Of a stretch of 64,000 bases of DNA, positions 16,787 to 24,702 are shown in pieces; positions within the stretch are counted from its first letter, which is position 1; each line of letters begins with the position of its first letter. This DNA comes from Fodinibacter sp963747405 (GTDB lineage: Bacteria > Actinomycetota > Actinomycetes > Actinomycetales > Dermatophilaceae). The position numbers and the translations under genes were made by a program. The notes under the pieces were generated by a model. It had not been told where the DNA came from. It made no database searches and was given only the letters and a program-made list of their open reading frames with translations. Location of the stretch: assembly GCA_963747405.1 (NCBI GenBank), contig CAVVFG010000007.1, forward strand, positions 310,001-374,000. The letters run 5' to 3'.

Positions 16787-17797
16787 TCAGTCCCCGTTCC
16801 CGGATGCCGGGTGGGCCGCGTGGGCCGGGTAGGCCGCCAACGCGGCGCCCGCGCCGTCGCGCACCTCGGCCACCACCTCCGGCGGGTCGAGCACCGTCCC
16901 CCGGCCCCCGAGACGCCACACCAGCCGGCGCAGCCACGCCGTGTCGGCGGTGCGCAGCCGCACCAGCAGGCCCCCGCCGTCCGAGGCCGGCACGTGCTGC
17001 GCCGACTCCACCGGGTAGTAGTCGGCCACCCAGGTCGCCCCGGGGCCCAGCCGCAGGGTGACCACGAGGTCGTCGGGGGCCGGTCGGAAGGTGCCCTCCG
17101 ACAGGTCACGCTCGCGGGCCCCGGCCGGCGGGGTGCCGTCGACGTCGAGCACGGTGAGCTCCTCGACGCGGTCCATCCGGAACATCCGGGTGTCCTCGGC
17201 GCGGTGGCACCACCCCTCGAGGTACCAGCTGCCGTCCATCCCGACGACCCGCATCGGGTCGACGTCGCGCTCGGTGGCCTCGTCGCGGGCCGGCACGAGG
17301 TAGCGCAGGTGCACCCGGCGGTGCTCGGCGATGGCCCGGCGGGCCCGGCCCAGCAGCTCGGGCGAGGCGCCGCCGGCGACCTCGGCGCGCACCCGGCGGG
17401 CCGGGGCGGCGGCCGCGCCTGCGGCATCCTCGAGCTTGGCCAGGGCGCGCTCGACAGCGTCGCGCTCGCCCAGGCCGGGTACCTCGCGCAGCGCGCGCAG
17501 CCCGACGACCAGGGTGACCGCCTCGTCGACGCCCAGGCGCAGCGGCCGGGCGATGGTGTCGGCGTTGCCGACGAAGACCCGGCCCTCCTCCCAGTCGGCC
17601 TCGATCAGCTCGTCGGGCAGCTGCCCGTAGCCGCACAGGAAGAGCAGGTTGAGGTCGGCCTCGAGCTGCTCGACGCTGACGCCGAGGTCGTCCGCCGCCT
17701 GCTGCAGGTCGATGCCCTGCCGGTTGACCAGCCACGGCACCATCGTGAGCAACCGGGCGAGGCGGGCGGTCGCGGTCTCCTGGGCGAAGCCGGCCAT
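16787..17797 (-). CDS. pafC: WYL-domain transcriptional regulator PafC
   Basis: 336-residue partner of PafB. PafBC is the activator of the LexA/RecA-independent DNA-damage response in mycobacteria. The N-terminus has a winged helix (RLARLLTMVPWLVNRQGIDLQQAADDLGVS). The WYL domain is in the centre (GMDGSWYLEGWCHRAEDTRMFRMDRV), followed by the WCX C-terminal domain. The ATG overlaps the pafB stop by one base (TGATG), so the two are translationally coupled and made in similar amounts. The name recalls an early proteasome-accessory-factor assignment, but direct proteolysis is not its role. Confidence 0.93.
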   Translation of the reverse strand: MAGFAQETATARLARLLTMVPWLVNRQGIDLQQAADDLGVSVEQLEADLNLLFLCGYGQLPDELIEADWEEGRVFVGNADTIARPLRLGVDEAVTLVVGLRALREVPGLGERDAVERALAKLEDAAGAAAAPARRVRAEVAGGASPELLGRARRAIAEHRRVHLRYLVPARDEATERDVDPMRVVGMDGSWYLEGWCHRAEDTRMFRMDRVEELTVLDVDGTPPAGARERDLSEGTFRPAPDDLVVTLRLGPGATWVADYYPVESAQHVPASDGGGLLVRLRTADTAWLRRLVWRLGGRGTVLDPPEVVAEVRDGAGAALAAYPAHAAHPASGNGD

Positions 17798-18807
17798 CAG
17801 CGGCCGCCTCCGTGGGCCACGAGGGCACCGCGCAGCCGGCGCACCACCGACTCGACGAGCCCCGGCGGTGCCTCGACGACCACGTCGGCCCCGTAGCCGG
17901 CGAGCTCCTCGGCGAAGTCCTCGAGGTCGGCGTAGTCGAGGTCGACGAGGTCCCAGGTGTCGTCGACCTCGCCGACCGTGCGGGCGCGGCGGCGCAGGCT
18001 GTGCCCGCTCCCCCGGCGCACCCTCAGCACCGCGGGGCTCGGCCGGGTGTTGGGCGACGCCACCCGTTGCACCATCAGCTCGGGCTCGTGGTCGTCGGGC
18101 ACCTCGAACGAGCCGGACCGGCCCGCGGTCGTGACGCTCCCGACGATGCGCGAGAGGCGGAAGACCCGCGCGGCCCCGCGGTCGACGTCGAAGGCGTTGA
18201 GGTACCAGTGGCCGTGCCACGACACCAGCGACCAGGGCTGCACGTGCCGCTGCGTGGCCTCGGCCGCCTCCGGCCGCCGGTAGGAGAAGCGCAGCGGCAC
18301 CCGCCGCAGCACGCCGTCCTTGACCGCGTCGAAGGCCGGCTCGGTGGTTCGCAGCCGCGGCTCGATGCCGATGAGCGCGTCGTCGTCACGCTCCACGCCC
18401 GCCGCGCGCAGCTTGCGCAGCGCCTGGGCGGCGGGACCGGCCAGCGACGCCTGGGCCCAGGTGCGGCTGGCCAGCCCCAGCACGGCCAGCTCGTCGGGCT
18501 CGAAGGAGATGTCGGGCAGTGCGTACTCGCGCTGGTGGATGCGGTAGCCGGGCTCGTCCTCGTGCAGCGGGTCGATGTCCTCGGTGACCAGCGGGATGCC
18601 GAGCTCGCGCAGCTCGTCCTTGTCGCGCTCGAACATCCGCTCGAACGCCTCGGTCGAGGCCGACTGGCCGTACTGCGGCACCAGCTGGCGGATCTGCGCC
18701 TTCGCCAGCGGCCGCCGGGTGTAGAGCAGCACGAGCACGAGGTTGAGCAGGCGCTCGGTCTTCACCTGGGCCGCCGACGGGGCGCCGGTGCCGGGCTCGC
18801 TGCTCAC
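17797..18807 (-). CDS. pafB: WYL-domain transcriptional regulator PafB
   Basis: 336-residue DNA-damage response activator that acts with PafC. An N-terminal winged helix begins at about residue 15 (KTERLLNLVLVLLYTRRPLAKAQIRQ), the WYL domain contains SWHGHWYLNAFDVDRGAARVFRLSRI, and a WCX domain ends the protein. TAGCGT ends 7 bases before the GTG at 18807, so this operon probably begins leaderless. The promoter faces that of the DUF3866 gene across 35 bp. In mycobacteria pafBC lie just after pafA; here two FKBP genes and the DUF3866 gene separate them. Confidence 0.93.
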   Translation of the reverse strand: MSSEPGTGAPSAAQVKTERLLNLVLVLLYTRRPLAKAQIRQLVPQYGQSASTEAFERMFERDKDELRELGIPLVTEDIDPLHEDEPGYRIHQREYALPDISFEPDELAVLGLASRTWAQASLAGPAAQALRKLRAAGVERDDDALIGIEPRLRTTEPAFDAVKDGVLRRVPLRFSYRRPEAAEATQRHVQPWSLVSWHGHWYLNAFDVDRGAARVFRLSRIVGSVTTAGRSGSFEVPDDHEPELMVQRVASPNTRPSPAVLRVRRGSGHSLRRRARTVGEVDDTWDLVDLDYADLEDFAEELAGYGADVVVEAPPGLVESVVRRLRGALVAHGGGR

Positions 18808-18842
18808 CGAGCAGACGCTACCCGACGGATACGCTGCGGACC
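18808..18842. promoter_or_regulatory. 35-bp divergent promoter region, pafB and DUF3866 gene
   Basis: On the minus strand TAGCGT (complement of 18815-18820) ends 7 bases before the pafB GTG. On the plus strand TACGCT at 18830-18835 ends 7 bases before the GTG at 18843. The two -10 boxes are 9 bases apart, so the -35 region of each promoter lies inside the other gene. Confidence 0.55.
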
Positions 18843-19943
18843 GTGATGCAGTGGCGAGCCGGGACGGTTCTGGAGCAGGTGCGCTCCTGGCGCGGCGCGG
18901 TGGAGTGCTCGGTGGCGCTCGACGAGGCGCCCGACACCGCGGTGCGCGCCCTCGCCTACACCGCGATGGTCGGCACCCCGCAGGCCGGCGAGCGGGTGCT
19001 GCTCAACGCCTCGGCCCTGCTCAAGGGCCTGGGCACCGGTGGCCTGGCGTTCGTCGTCGCCCGCCCCGACCACCTGCCCCCCGACCCGCCCGCCCGGCCC
19101 GGCCACATCGTCAAGGCGCGCTACACCCCGCTGCAGCAGCTGCTGCTCGCCGTCGACGAGCAGGACAGCCCGCACCACGACGCCCTCGCCGAGGCCGACG
19201 ACCTCGCGGGGATGCCGGTGGTGGTCGCCGACCTGCACTCCGCGCTCCCGGCCGTGCTGGCCGGCATCCGGGCGGTGAACCCGCGCGCGCGGGTCGCCTA
19301 CGTGATGACCGACGGGGGCGCGCTGCCCGCCGCCTTCTCGCGGGCCGTGGCGGGGCTGGCGGATGCCGGGTGGCTCACCGCCACGCTGACCGTCGGCCAG
19401 GCCTTCGGTGGCGACCACGAGGCCGTCACGACCCACACCGGGCTGCTGGCGGCACGACACGTCGTGGGTGCCGACGTCACCGTCGTCGCGCAGGGCCCGG
19501 GCAACGTCGGCACCGGCACGCGGTGGGGCTACTCGGGCGTCGCGTGCGCCGACGCGCTGCACGCTGCCGACGTCCTCGGGGGCCGGGGTGTCGCCACGCT
19601 GCGCGTCTCGGGCACCGACGGGCGTGAGCGGCACCGCGGCATCAGCCACCACAGCCGCACGGCCTACGGGCGCGCCCTGCTCACCCCGGCCGACGTGCCG
19701 GTCACCGCGCTGCCCGACCCCCGGCTCGACGCGCTCGTGCGCGACCAGCTGGCCGCACTGGTCGCCGGCGCGCGGGCCGCGCTGAGCGTCGTCGAGGTGC
19801 CCGCCGCGGGGCTGCTCGAGGCGCTGCGCACCTCGCCGGTCGCGCTGACGACGATGGGGCGGGGTCTGGAGGCAGACCCCGCCCCGTTCCTCGCGGCGGC
19901 CGCCGCCGGCGCTCACGCCGCCGGGGTCAGCGCACGTCCATGA
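18843..19943 (+). CDS. DUF3866 family protein
   Basis: 366-residue cytoplasmic protein of a family found across actinobacteria and some firmicutes, function unknown. It is Ala- and Gly-rich with Rossmann-like phrases (VVVADLHSALPAVLAGIRAV; VVAQGPGNVGTGTRWGYSG). The conserved GTGTRWGYSG and RHRGISHHSRTAYGRALL regions suggest a ligand site. No membrane segment or signal peptide is seen. The GTG at 18843 is taken because a -10 box sits directly before it; the ATG at 18846 is equivalent. The 3' end carries a perfect hairpin and overlaps the convergent FKBP gene by 17 bp. Confidence 0.82.
   Translation: MMQWRAGTVLEQVRSWRGAVECSVALDEAPDTAVRALAYTAMVGTPQAGERVLLNASALLKGLGTGGLAFVVARPDHLPPDPPARPGHIVKARYTPLQQLLLAVDEQDSPHHDALAEADDLAGMPVVVADLHSALPAVLAGIRAVNPRARVAYVMTDGGALPAAFSRAVAGLADAGWLTATLTVGQAFGGDHEAVTTHTGLLAARHVVGADVTVVAQGPGNVGTGTRWGYSGVACADALHAADVLGGRGVATLRVSGTDGRERHRGISHHSRTAYGRALLTPADVPVTALPDPRLDALVRDQLAALVAGARAALSVVEVPAAGLLEALRTSPVALTTMGRGLEADPAPFLAAAAAGAHAAGVSARP
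19856..19885. terminator. Perfect 13-bp hairpin inside the end of the DUF3866 gene
   Basis: GGGGCGGGGTCTG at 19856-19868 is exactly complementary to CAGACCCCGCCCC at 19873-19885 around a GAGG loop. It encodes part of the last 30 residues of the DUF3866 protein and lies 42 bases beyond the stop of the convergent FKBP gene. It would end the FKBP transcript cleanly. Confidence 0.6.
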
Positions 19944-20307
19944 GGTCGACGACGAAGATGAGCGTCTCGCCGGGCTTGATCGCCCCGCCCGCGCCACGGT
20001 CGCCGTAGCCCAGGTGCGGCGGGATGGTGAGCCGGCGACGCCCACCGACCTGCATGCCCTCGATGCCCTGGTCCCAGCCGGCGATGACCATGCCGACGCC
20101 GAGGCGGAACTCGAGCGGGTCACCACGGTTCCAGGAGGCGTCGAACTCCTCACCGGTGGAGTGGGCCACCCCCACGTAGTGCGCACGCACCGTGTGGCCC
20201 CTGGTGGCCAGCGGCCCGTCACCGACGGTGATGTCCTCGACGACCAGCTCGGTGGGCGGCTCGTCGCCGGGGAAGTCGATCTCTGGACGGGTGGGCTCGT
20301 TGCTCAT
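19927..20307 (-). CDS. FKBP-type peptidyl-prolyl isomerase, cytoplasmic
   Basis: 126-residue single-domain FKBP that speeds cis-trans isomerisation of Xaa-Pro bonds. The family signatures GHTVRAHYVG, EFDASWNRGDPLEFRLG, VIAGWDQGIEGMQVGGRRRLTIPP, LGYGDRG and the closing strand ETLIFVVDLMDV are all present and intact. There is no signal peptide, in contrast to the lipoprotein FKBP 14 bases upstream on the same strand; the two form an operon with one cytoplasmic and one extracellular isomerase. Confidence 0.92.
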   Translation of the reverse strand: MSNEPTRPEIDFPGDEPPTELVVEDITVGDGPLATRGHTVRAHYVGVAHSTGEEFDASWNRGDPLEFRLGVGMVIAGWDQGIEGMQVGGRRRLTIPPHLGYGDRGAGGAIKPGETLIFVVDLMDVR

Positions 20308-20321
20308 GAACGACGACCCTG

Positions 20322-21284
20322 TCAGAAGGCGGCGAGGATGTCGACGACGAAGACCAGGCTGTCGTTGCCCTTGATCTTCGGCGGGCTGCCGGCGGTGCCG
20401 TAGCCGTCGGCCGGCGGGATGACGAGCAGCACGCGGCTGCCGACCTTCTGGCCGACCAGGCCCTCGTCCCAGCCCTTGATGACCTGCTGGCCGCCGATCG
20501 GGAAGTCGAAGTAGGGCTGCTCGGGCCGGCTGGCGCTGGAGTCGAACACGCTGCCGTCCTTGAGGAGCGCACCGGTGTAGGTGACCCGGACGGTCTGGCC
20601 CTTCTTGACCTCGGGCCCGGTGCCCTCGATGAGCGGCTGGACGATGGTCTTGGTCGGCGCCTTCATGCCCTTGGGCACGGTGATCACGGCCGGCTTGCCC
20701 TCGGTCATCTTCACGGTGGGCAGGCCCGCCTTGGGCGGTACCGCCTTGCCGGTGGCCTCCTTGAGGGCCTGCGCGGAGCCCTTGAGGTCGACCACGAAGA
20801 CGACCGGGTCGTCCTTCTTCACGCCGATGGCCTCGTTGCCCGTGTCGCCGAAGGCGTCGGCGGGGGTGGAGGTGATGACCACCCGCGAGCCGATCTTCTT
20901 GCCCGGGAGCTCGCTCCTGAACGACGGGAAGAGGTCCTGCGCCCCGAGGTCGAGGCCCACGGCGCCGGTCTTCCACGTGGAGTGCGCGACCTTGCCGTCG
21001 CGACCGTTGAGGATGACCGCCTGGATCGAGATGAGGTCGTCCTTGGCCACGACCGGGCCGGTGCCGTCGACCACCACGTCGGACTCGGTCTTGGGGACCG
21101 TGAGTGGGGCCTTGACGTCGACGGTCGGCTCCTTGGCGGGGTCGCTGCCGTTGACGGTGACCGCGCTGATGGCGGCCGAGGTGGGCGTGCTGGCCTTGCT
21201 GGGGGCCTCCTCGCCGCAGGCACTCAGGACGAGCGCGGACGCGAGAACGGTCGCGGACAGGGCGGTGGTGAGTCGACGTGACAC
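20322..21284 (-). CDS. Lipoprotein with two FKBP domains
   Basis: 320-residue exported isomerase. The GTG start is followed by a signal sequence and lipobox (VLSAC, Cys near residue 23). A first FKBP-like domain (about residues 60-170: HSTWKTGAVGLDLGAQDLFPSF) is divergent and lacks several active-site aromatic residues. A second domain (about 210-320: VRVTYTGALLKDGSVFDSS, FDFPIGGQQVIKGWDEGLVGQKVG, IPPADGYGTAG) is canonical. It probably assists folding of secreted proteins at the outer face of the membrane. It lies in the conserved neighbourhood after pafA. Confidence 0.9.
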   Translation of the reverse strand: MSRRLTTALSATVLASALVLSACGEEAPSKASTPTSAAISAVTVNGSDPAKEPTVDVKAPLTVPKTESDVVVDGTGPVVAKDDLISIQAVILNGRDGKVAHSTWKTGAVGLDLGAQDLFPSFRSELPGKKIGSRVVITSTPADAFGDTGNEAIGVKKDDPVVFVVDLKGSAQALKEATGKAVPPKAGLPTVKMTEGKPAVITVPKGMKAPTKTIVQPLIEGTGPEVKKGQTVRVTYTGALLKDGSVFDSSASRPEQPYFDFPIGGQQVIKGWDEGLVGQKVGSRVLLVIPPADGYGTAGSPPKIKGNDSLVFVVDILAAF

Positions 21285-21445
21285 GGGAGAGAACCTTCGG
21301 GGATCGGGGGGCTGTCAGGCAGCGCGACAACGTGCATCACGATAACGGCGCCGCATGGGAACTCCCGCATCATCGGCTGGGAGAAGGCTGACCGCGTGGC
21401 GCAGATCACCAGCACCACTTCCCCCACCCCGGGCCGGTCGCGTGG

Positions 21446-22825
21446 TCAGGCCGACATGCCCTCGATGAGCCGCTCGACGCGTGGGTCCTGGGCCAGGAAC
21501 GGGTCCTTGCACAGCACCGTGCGTTGCGCCTGGTCGTTGAGCTTGAGGTGCACCCAGTCGACGGTGAAGTCGCGGCGGTGCTCCTGGGCGGCCCGGATGA
21601 AGTCGCCGCGCAGCTTGGCGCGGGTGGTGTCGGGCGGGCGCACCTTGGCCGCGAAGATCTCGGGGTCGCTGACCACGCGGGCGACCAGGCCGCGGCGCTG
21701 GAGCAGGTAGAACAGGCCCCGGCTGCGGTCGATGTCGTGGTAGGCGAGGTCGATCTGCGCCAGGCGGGGGTGGTCGAGGTCGAGACCGTGCCGGGTGGCG
21801 TAGTCCTCGATGAGCCGGTACTTGACGACCCAGTCGATCTCGGTGGCCACCAGGGCGAGGTCGGCGGTCTCGACCGCGGTCAGGGTGCGGTCCCACAGGT
21901 CGAGCACCCGGGCGTGGAGCGGGTCGCTGGAGCCCTCGGAGGCCACGAACGCCACGGCCTTGGCGTGGTACTCGCGCTGGAGGTCCAGGGCACTGAGCTG
22001 GCGACCGTTGGCCAGCCGCACGGTGCGCCGTCCGGTCATGTCGTGCGAGATCTCGCGGATGGCGCGGATGGGGTTCTCCAGGGTGAGGTCGCGCATCACC
22101 ACCCCGGCCTCGATCATCCGCAGCACCAGGTCGCACGAGCCCACCTTGAGCATGGTGGTCGACTCGCTCATGTTGGAGTCGCCGACGATGACGTGCAGCC
22201 GGCGGTAGTGCTCGGCGTCGGCGTGCGGCTCGTCGCGGGTGTTGATGATCGGGCGGCTGCGGGTGGTGGCCGACGACACGCCCTCCCAGATGTGGTCGGC
22301 GCGCTGGCTCACGGCGTACGTCGCGCCCTTGGAGGTGGCGACGAGCTTGCCGGCGCCGCAGGTGATCTGCCGGCTGATGAGGAACGGCAGCAGGGTGTCG
22401 GAGATGGTGGCGAACTCCCCCGCCCGGGTGACCAGGTAGTTCTCGTGGCAGCCGTAGGAGTTGCCCGCGGAGTCGGTGTTGTTCTTGAAGACGTAGATGT
22501 CCCCGGCCACGCCGTCCTCGCGCAGCCGCTGCTGGGCGTCGACCACGAGCCCCTCGATGATCCGCTCCCCCGCCTTGTCGTGCGCGACGACCTGGCGCAG
22601 CGAGTCGCACTCGGCGGTGGCGTACTCCGGGTGGGAGCCGACGTCGAGGTAGAGCCGGGAGCCGTTGGTGAGGAACACGTTGCTCGAGCGGCCCCAGGCG
22701 ACGACCTTGCGGAAGAGGTAGCGCGCCACCTCGTCGGGCGTGAGCGTGCGCTGGCCGCCGGTCGAGCAGGTGATGCCGTACTCGTTCTCGATCCCGAAGA
22801 TGCGCCGGCCGCCGGGCGTGTTCAC
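21446..22825 (-). CDS. pafA: Pup--protein ligase PafA
   Basis: PafA uses ATP to attach the C-terminal Glu of Pup to substrate lysines, marking them for the proteasome. The 459-residue product has the carboxylate-amine ligase (glutamine-synthetase-like) fold: RRIFGIENEYGITC at the N-terminus with the catalytic and metal-binding Glu residues, YLDVGSHPEYATAEC, and FKNNTDSAGNSYGCHENYL. It lacks the extra loop present in Dop near residue 40. The GTG at 22825 overlaps the prcA stop by 4 bases (GTGA), giving translational coupling in dop-pup-prcB-prcA-pafA. Confidence 0.96.
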   Translation of the reverse strand: MNTPGGRRIFGIENEYGITCSTGGQRTLTPDEVARYLFRKVVAWGRSSNVFLTNGSRLYLDVGSHPEYATAECDSLRQVVAHDKAGERIIEGLVVDAQQRLREDGVAGDIYVFKNNTDSAGNSYGCHENYLVTRAGEFATISDTLLPFLISRQITCGAGKLVATSKGATYAVSQRADHIWEGVSSATTRSRPIINTRDEPHADAEHYRRLHVIVGDSNMSESTTMLKVGSCDLVLRMIEAGVVMRDLTLENPIRAIREISHDMTGRRTVRLANGRQLSALDLQREYHAKAVAFVASEGSSDPLHARVLDLWDRTLTAVETADLALVATEIDWVVKYRLIEDYATRHGLDLDHPRLAQIDLAYHDIDRSRGLFYLLQRRGLVARVVSDPEIFAAKVRPPDTTRAKLRGDFIRAAQEHRRDFTVDWVHLKLNDQAQRTVLCKDPFLAQDPRVERLIEGMSA

Positions 22826-23652
22826 TGCACCGGGCCGTCCTGCGCGGGGCGCTGCGTCTGGGGGTTGGTGGTGGCGTCGCGCGCCGAGGCGGTGGCGCCG
22901 GGTGCGCCGGGTGGGGCGTCGTCGGCCGGTGGGGCGTCGTGCGTCGGGTCGTCGGTGCTGAGCAGCCGCTCGAGCAGCTGTCCGGTGATGCGGCGGAAGG
23001 TACGCCGGGGGCGGTCGCGGTCGAGCACCGCCACCTCGAGCTGGGCGGGGGCGAGCTCTCGGGCGGGGCCGCCGGCCGGGTCGGCGCCGAGCAGGCCGAC
23101 GGCCAGCAGGAGCGCCTCGGACAGGTTCAGTCCCTCGCGCCACCGCTCCTTCAGGCCGGTCTCGATCTGCTCGGCTCCCCCGCCCATGGCCACGAAGCCG
23201 TGCTCGTCGGCGACCGAGCCGTCGTAGGTGAGCCGGTAGACCTGGTCGGTCTCGGGGGTGGCGCCCACCTCGGCGACGACGATCTCGACCTCGTAGGGCT
23301 TGGACTCCTGGGTGAAGACCGCGCCGAGGGTCTGGGCGTAGGCGTTGGCCAGGCCGCGCGCAGTGACGTCGGACCGGTCGTAGGAGTAGCCGCGCAGGTC
23401 GGCATAGCGCACGCCGGCCACCCGCAGGTTCTCGAACTCGTTGTACTTGCCGACGGCCGCGAAGGCGATGCGGTCGTAGATCTCGGAGACCTTGTGCAGC
23501 GCGCGGCTGGGGTTCTCACCGATGAAGGCGATGCCGTTGTCGTAGGTGAGCACCACGATGGCCCGGCCGCGGGCGATCCCCTTGCGCGCGAAGTCGGCCC
23601 GGTCCTTCATCAGCTGCTCGGGCGAGACGTAGAACGGCATCCCGGCGCTCAT
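22822..23652 (-). CDS. prcA: 20S proteasome alpha subunit
   Basis: 276-residue non-catalytic alpha subunit that forms the outer rings and the gated entry pore. The N-terminal MPFYVSPEQLMKDRADFARKG is the gating and alpha-helix H0 region. The SEIYDRIAFAAVGKYNEF and GFVAMGGGAEQI regions match the family. The C-terminal 45 residues are Pro/Ala/Asp-rich and probably disordered, longer than in many homologues. Arc docks between alpha subunits through its C-terminal tail. The start overlaps the prcB stop by 4 bases. Confidence 0.95.
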   Translation of the reverse strand: MSAGMPFYVSPEQLMKDRADFARKGIARGRAIVVLTYDNGIAFIGENPSRALHKVSEIYDRIAFAAVGKYNEFENLRVAGVRYADLRGYSYDRSDVTARGLANAYAQTLGAVFTQESKPYEVEIVVAEVGATPETDQVYRLTYDGSVADEHGFVAMGGGAEQIETGLKERWREGLNLSEALLLAVGLLGADPAGGPARELAPAQLEVAVLDRDRPRRTFRRITGQLLERLLSTDDPTHDAPPADDAPPGAPGATASARDATTNPQTQRPAQDGPVQ

Positions 23653-24476
23653 CGGGCACCTCCGGGGTTGTCGACGCGGGCCGCGAGGATGGCGTCGACC
23701 ACCGGAGCGATCTCGGCGTCGGGCACGAAGCGCGACCCGTCGTCGTCGACGACCCCCACCGTCGGCCAGATGCCGCGGCCCACGTCGGGCCCGCCGGTGG
23801 CCGAGTCGTCATCGGCCGCGTCGTAGAGCGCCTCGACCGCGGCGCGCACGGCGTCGTCGAGGGTGCCGGCCCGCCGGTAGAGCTTCTTCAGCGAGCCCCG
23901 GGCGAACAGCGAGCCCGACCCGACGCTGTGGTGGTCGTGTTCCTCGTAGCAGCCACCCGTGACGTCGTAGGAGAAGATCCGGCCCACCCCGGTGTCGGCG
24001 TCGTAGCCCGCGAAGAGCGGCACCACCGACAGGCCCTGCATCGCCATGCCGAGGTTGCCCCGGATCATCGAGGCGAGCCGGTTGGCCTTGCCCTCGAGGG
24101 ACATCAGGGTGCCCTCGATCTTCTCGTAGTGCTCGAGCTCGACCTGGAACAGGCGCACCAGCTCGATCGCGAGCCCCGCCGTGCCGGCGATGCCGACCAG
24201 GCTGAACTCGTCGGTGGCGAAGACCTTCTCCATGTCGCGGTTGGCGATGAGGTTGCCCATGGTGGCCCGCCGGTCGCCGGCCATGACCACTCCCCCGGCA
24301 TAGGTGAGCGTGACGATCGTGGTGCCGTGCGGTGCGTCGAGCGCCGCGCCCGGCGGCAGCGTGCGCCCGGCGGGCAGCAGCGTGGGCGCCTGGGTGGAGA
24401 GGAACTCGGTGAACGAGGACGAGCCGGGCACGAGGTAGGCCGCGGGCAGCCGTCCGCTGTCGGCTCCGGGGGTCAC
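23649..24476 (-). CDS. prcB: 20S proteasome beta subunit, catalytic
   Basis: 275-residue precursor of the N-terminal nucleophile protease subunit. A propeptide of about 51 residues ends in HG. Thr52, in HGTTIVTLTYAGG, becomes the catalytic N-terminal residue after autocleavage, and the Asp/Arg/Lys of GDRRAT and NRDMEKVF complete the site. SVGSGSLFARGSLKKLY and the rest fit the family. It overlaps pup (upstream) and prcA (downstream) by 4 bases each, so the subunits are translationally coupled. Confidence 0.96.
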   Translation of the reverse strand: MTPGADSGRLPAAYLVPGSSSFTEFLSTQAPTLLPAGRTLPPGAALDAPHGTTIVTLTYAGGVVMAGDRRATMGNLIANRDMEKVFATDEFSLVGIAGTAGLAIELVRLFQVELEHYEKIEGTLMSLEGKANRLASMIRGNLGMAMQGLSVVPLFAGYDADTGVGRIFSYDVTGGCYEEHDHHSVGSGSLFARGSLKKLYRRAGTLDDAVRAAVEALYDAADDDSATGGPDVGRGIWPTVGVVDDDGSRFVPDAEIAPVVDAILAARVDNPGGAR

Positions 24477-24667
24477 TGGCCGCCCTTCTGGACGAACCCG
24501 CGCACGAACTCCTCGGCGTTGCTCTCGAGCACGCCGTCGATCTCGTCGAGGATGTCGTCGATCTCGCTCGACTGCACCTGAGCCGCTGCGCCGGCTGCGG
24601 GCTCGGGGGCGTCGTCGGCACCGCCGTCGTCACGACGTTGCGGGCGAACCTGCTCCTGACCGGCCAT
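24473..24667 (-). CDS. pup: Prokaryotic ubiquitin-like protein Pup
   Basis: 64-residue, highly charged and mostly disordered tag protein. The C-terminal half (SSEIDDILDEIDGVLESNAE) is the helix that binds the Arc coiled coil. The end is VQKGGQ, so the terminal Gln must be deamidated to Glu by Dop before PafA can use it. The short form and GGQ end are diagnostic. The start is 35 bases after dop. Confidence 0.97.
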   Translation of the reverse strand: MAGQEQVRPQRRDDGGADDAPEPAAGAAAQVQSSEIDDILDEIDGVLESNAEEFVRGFVQKGGQ

Positions 24668-24702
24668 GGTGACCCCTCCTCAAAGGTGTGCTACCCGAGA
24701 GC

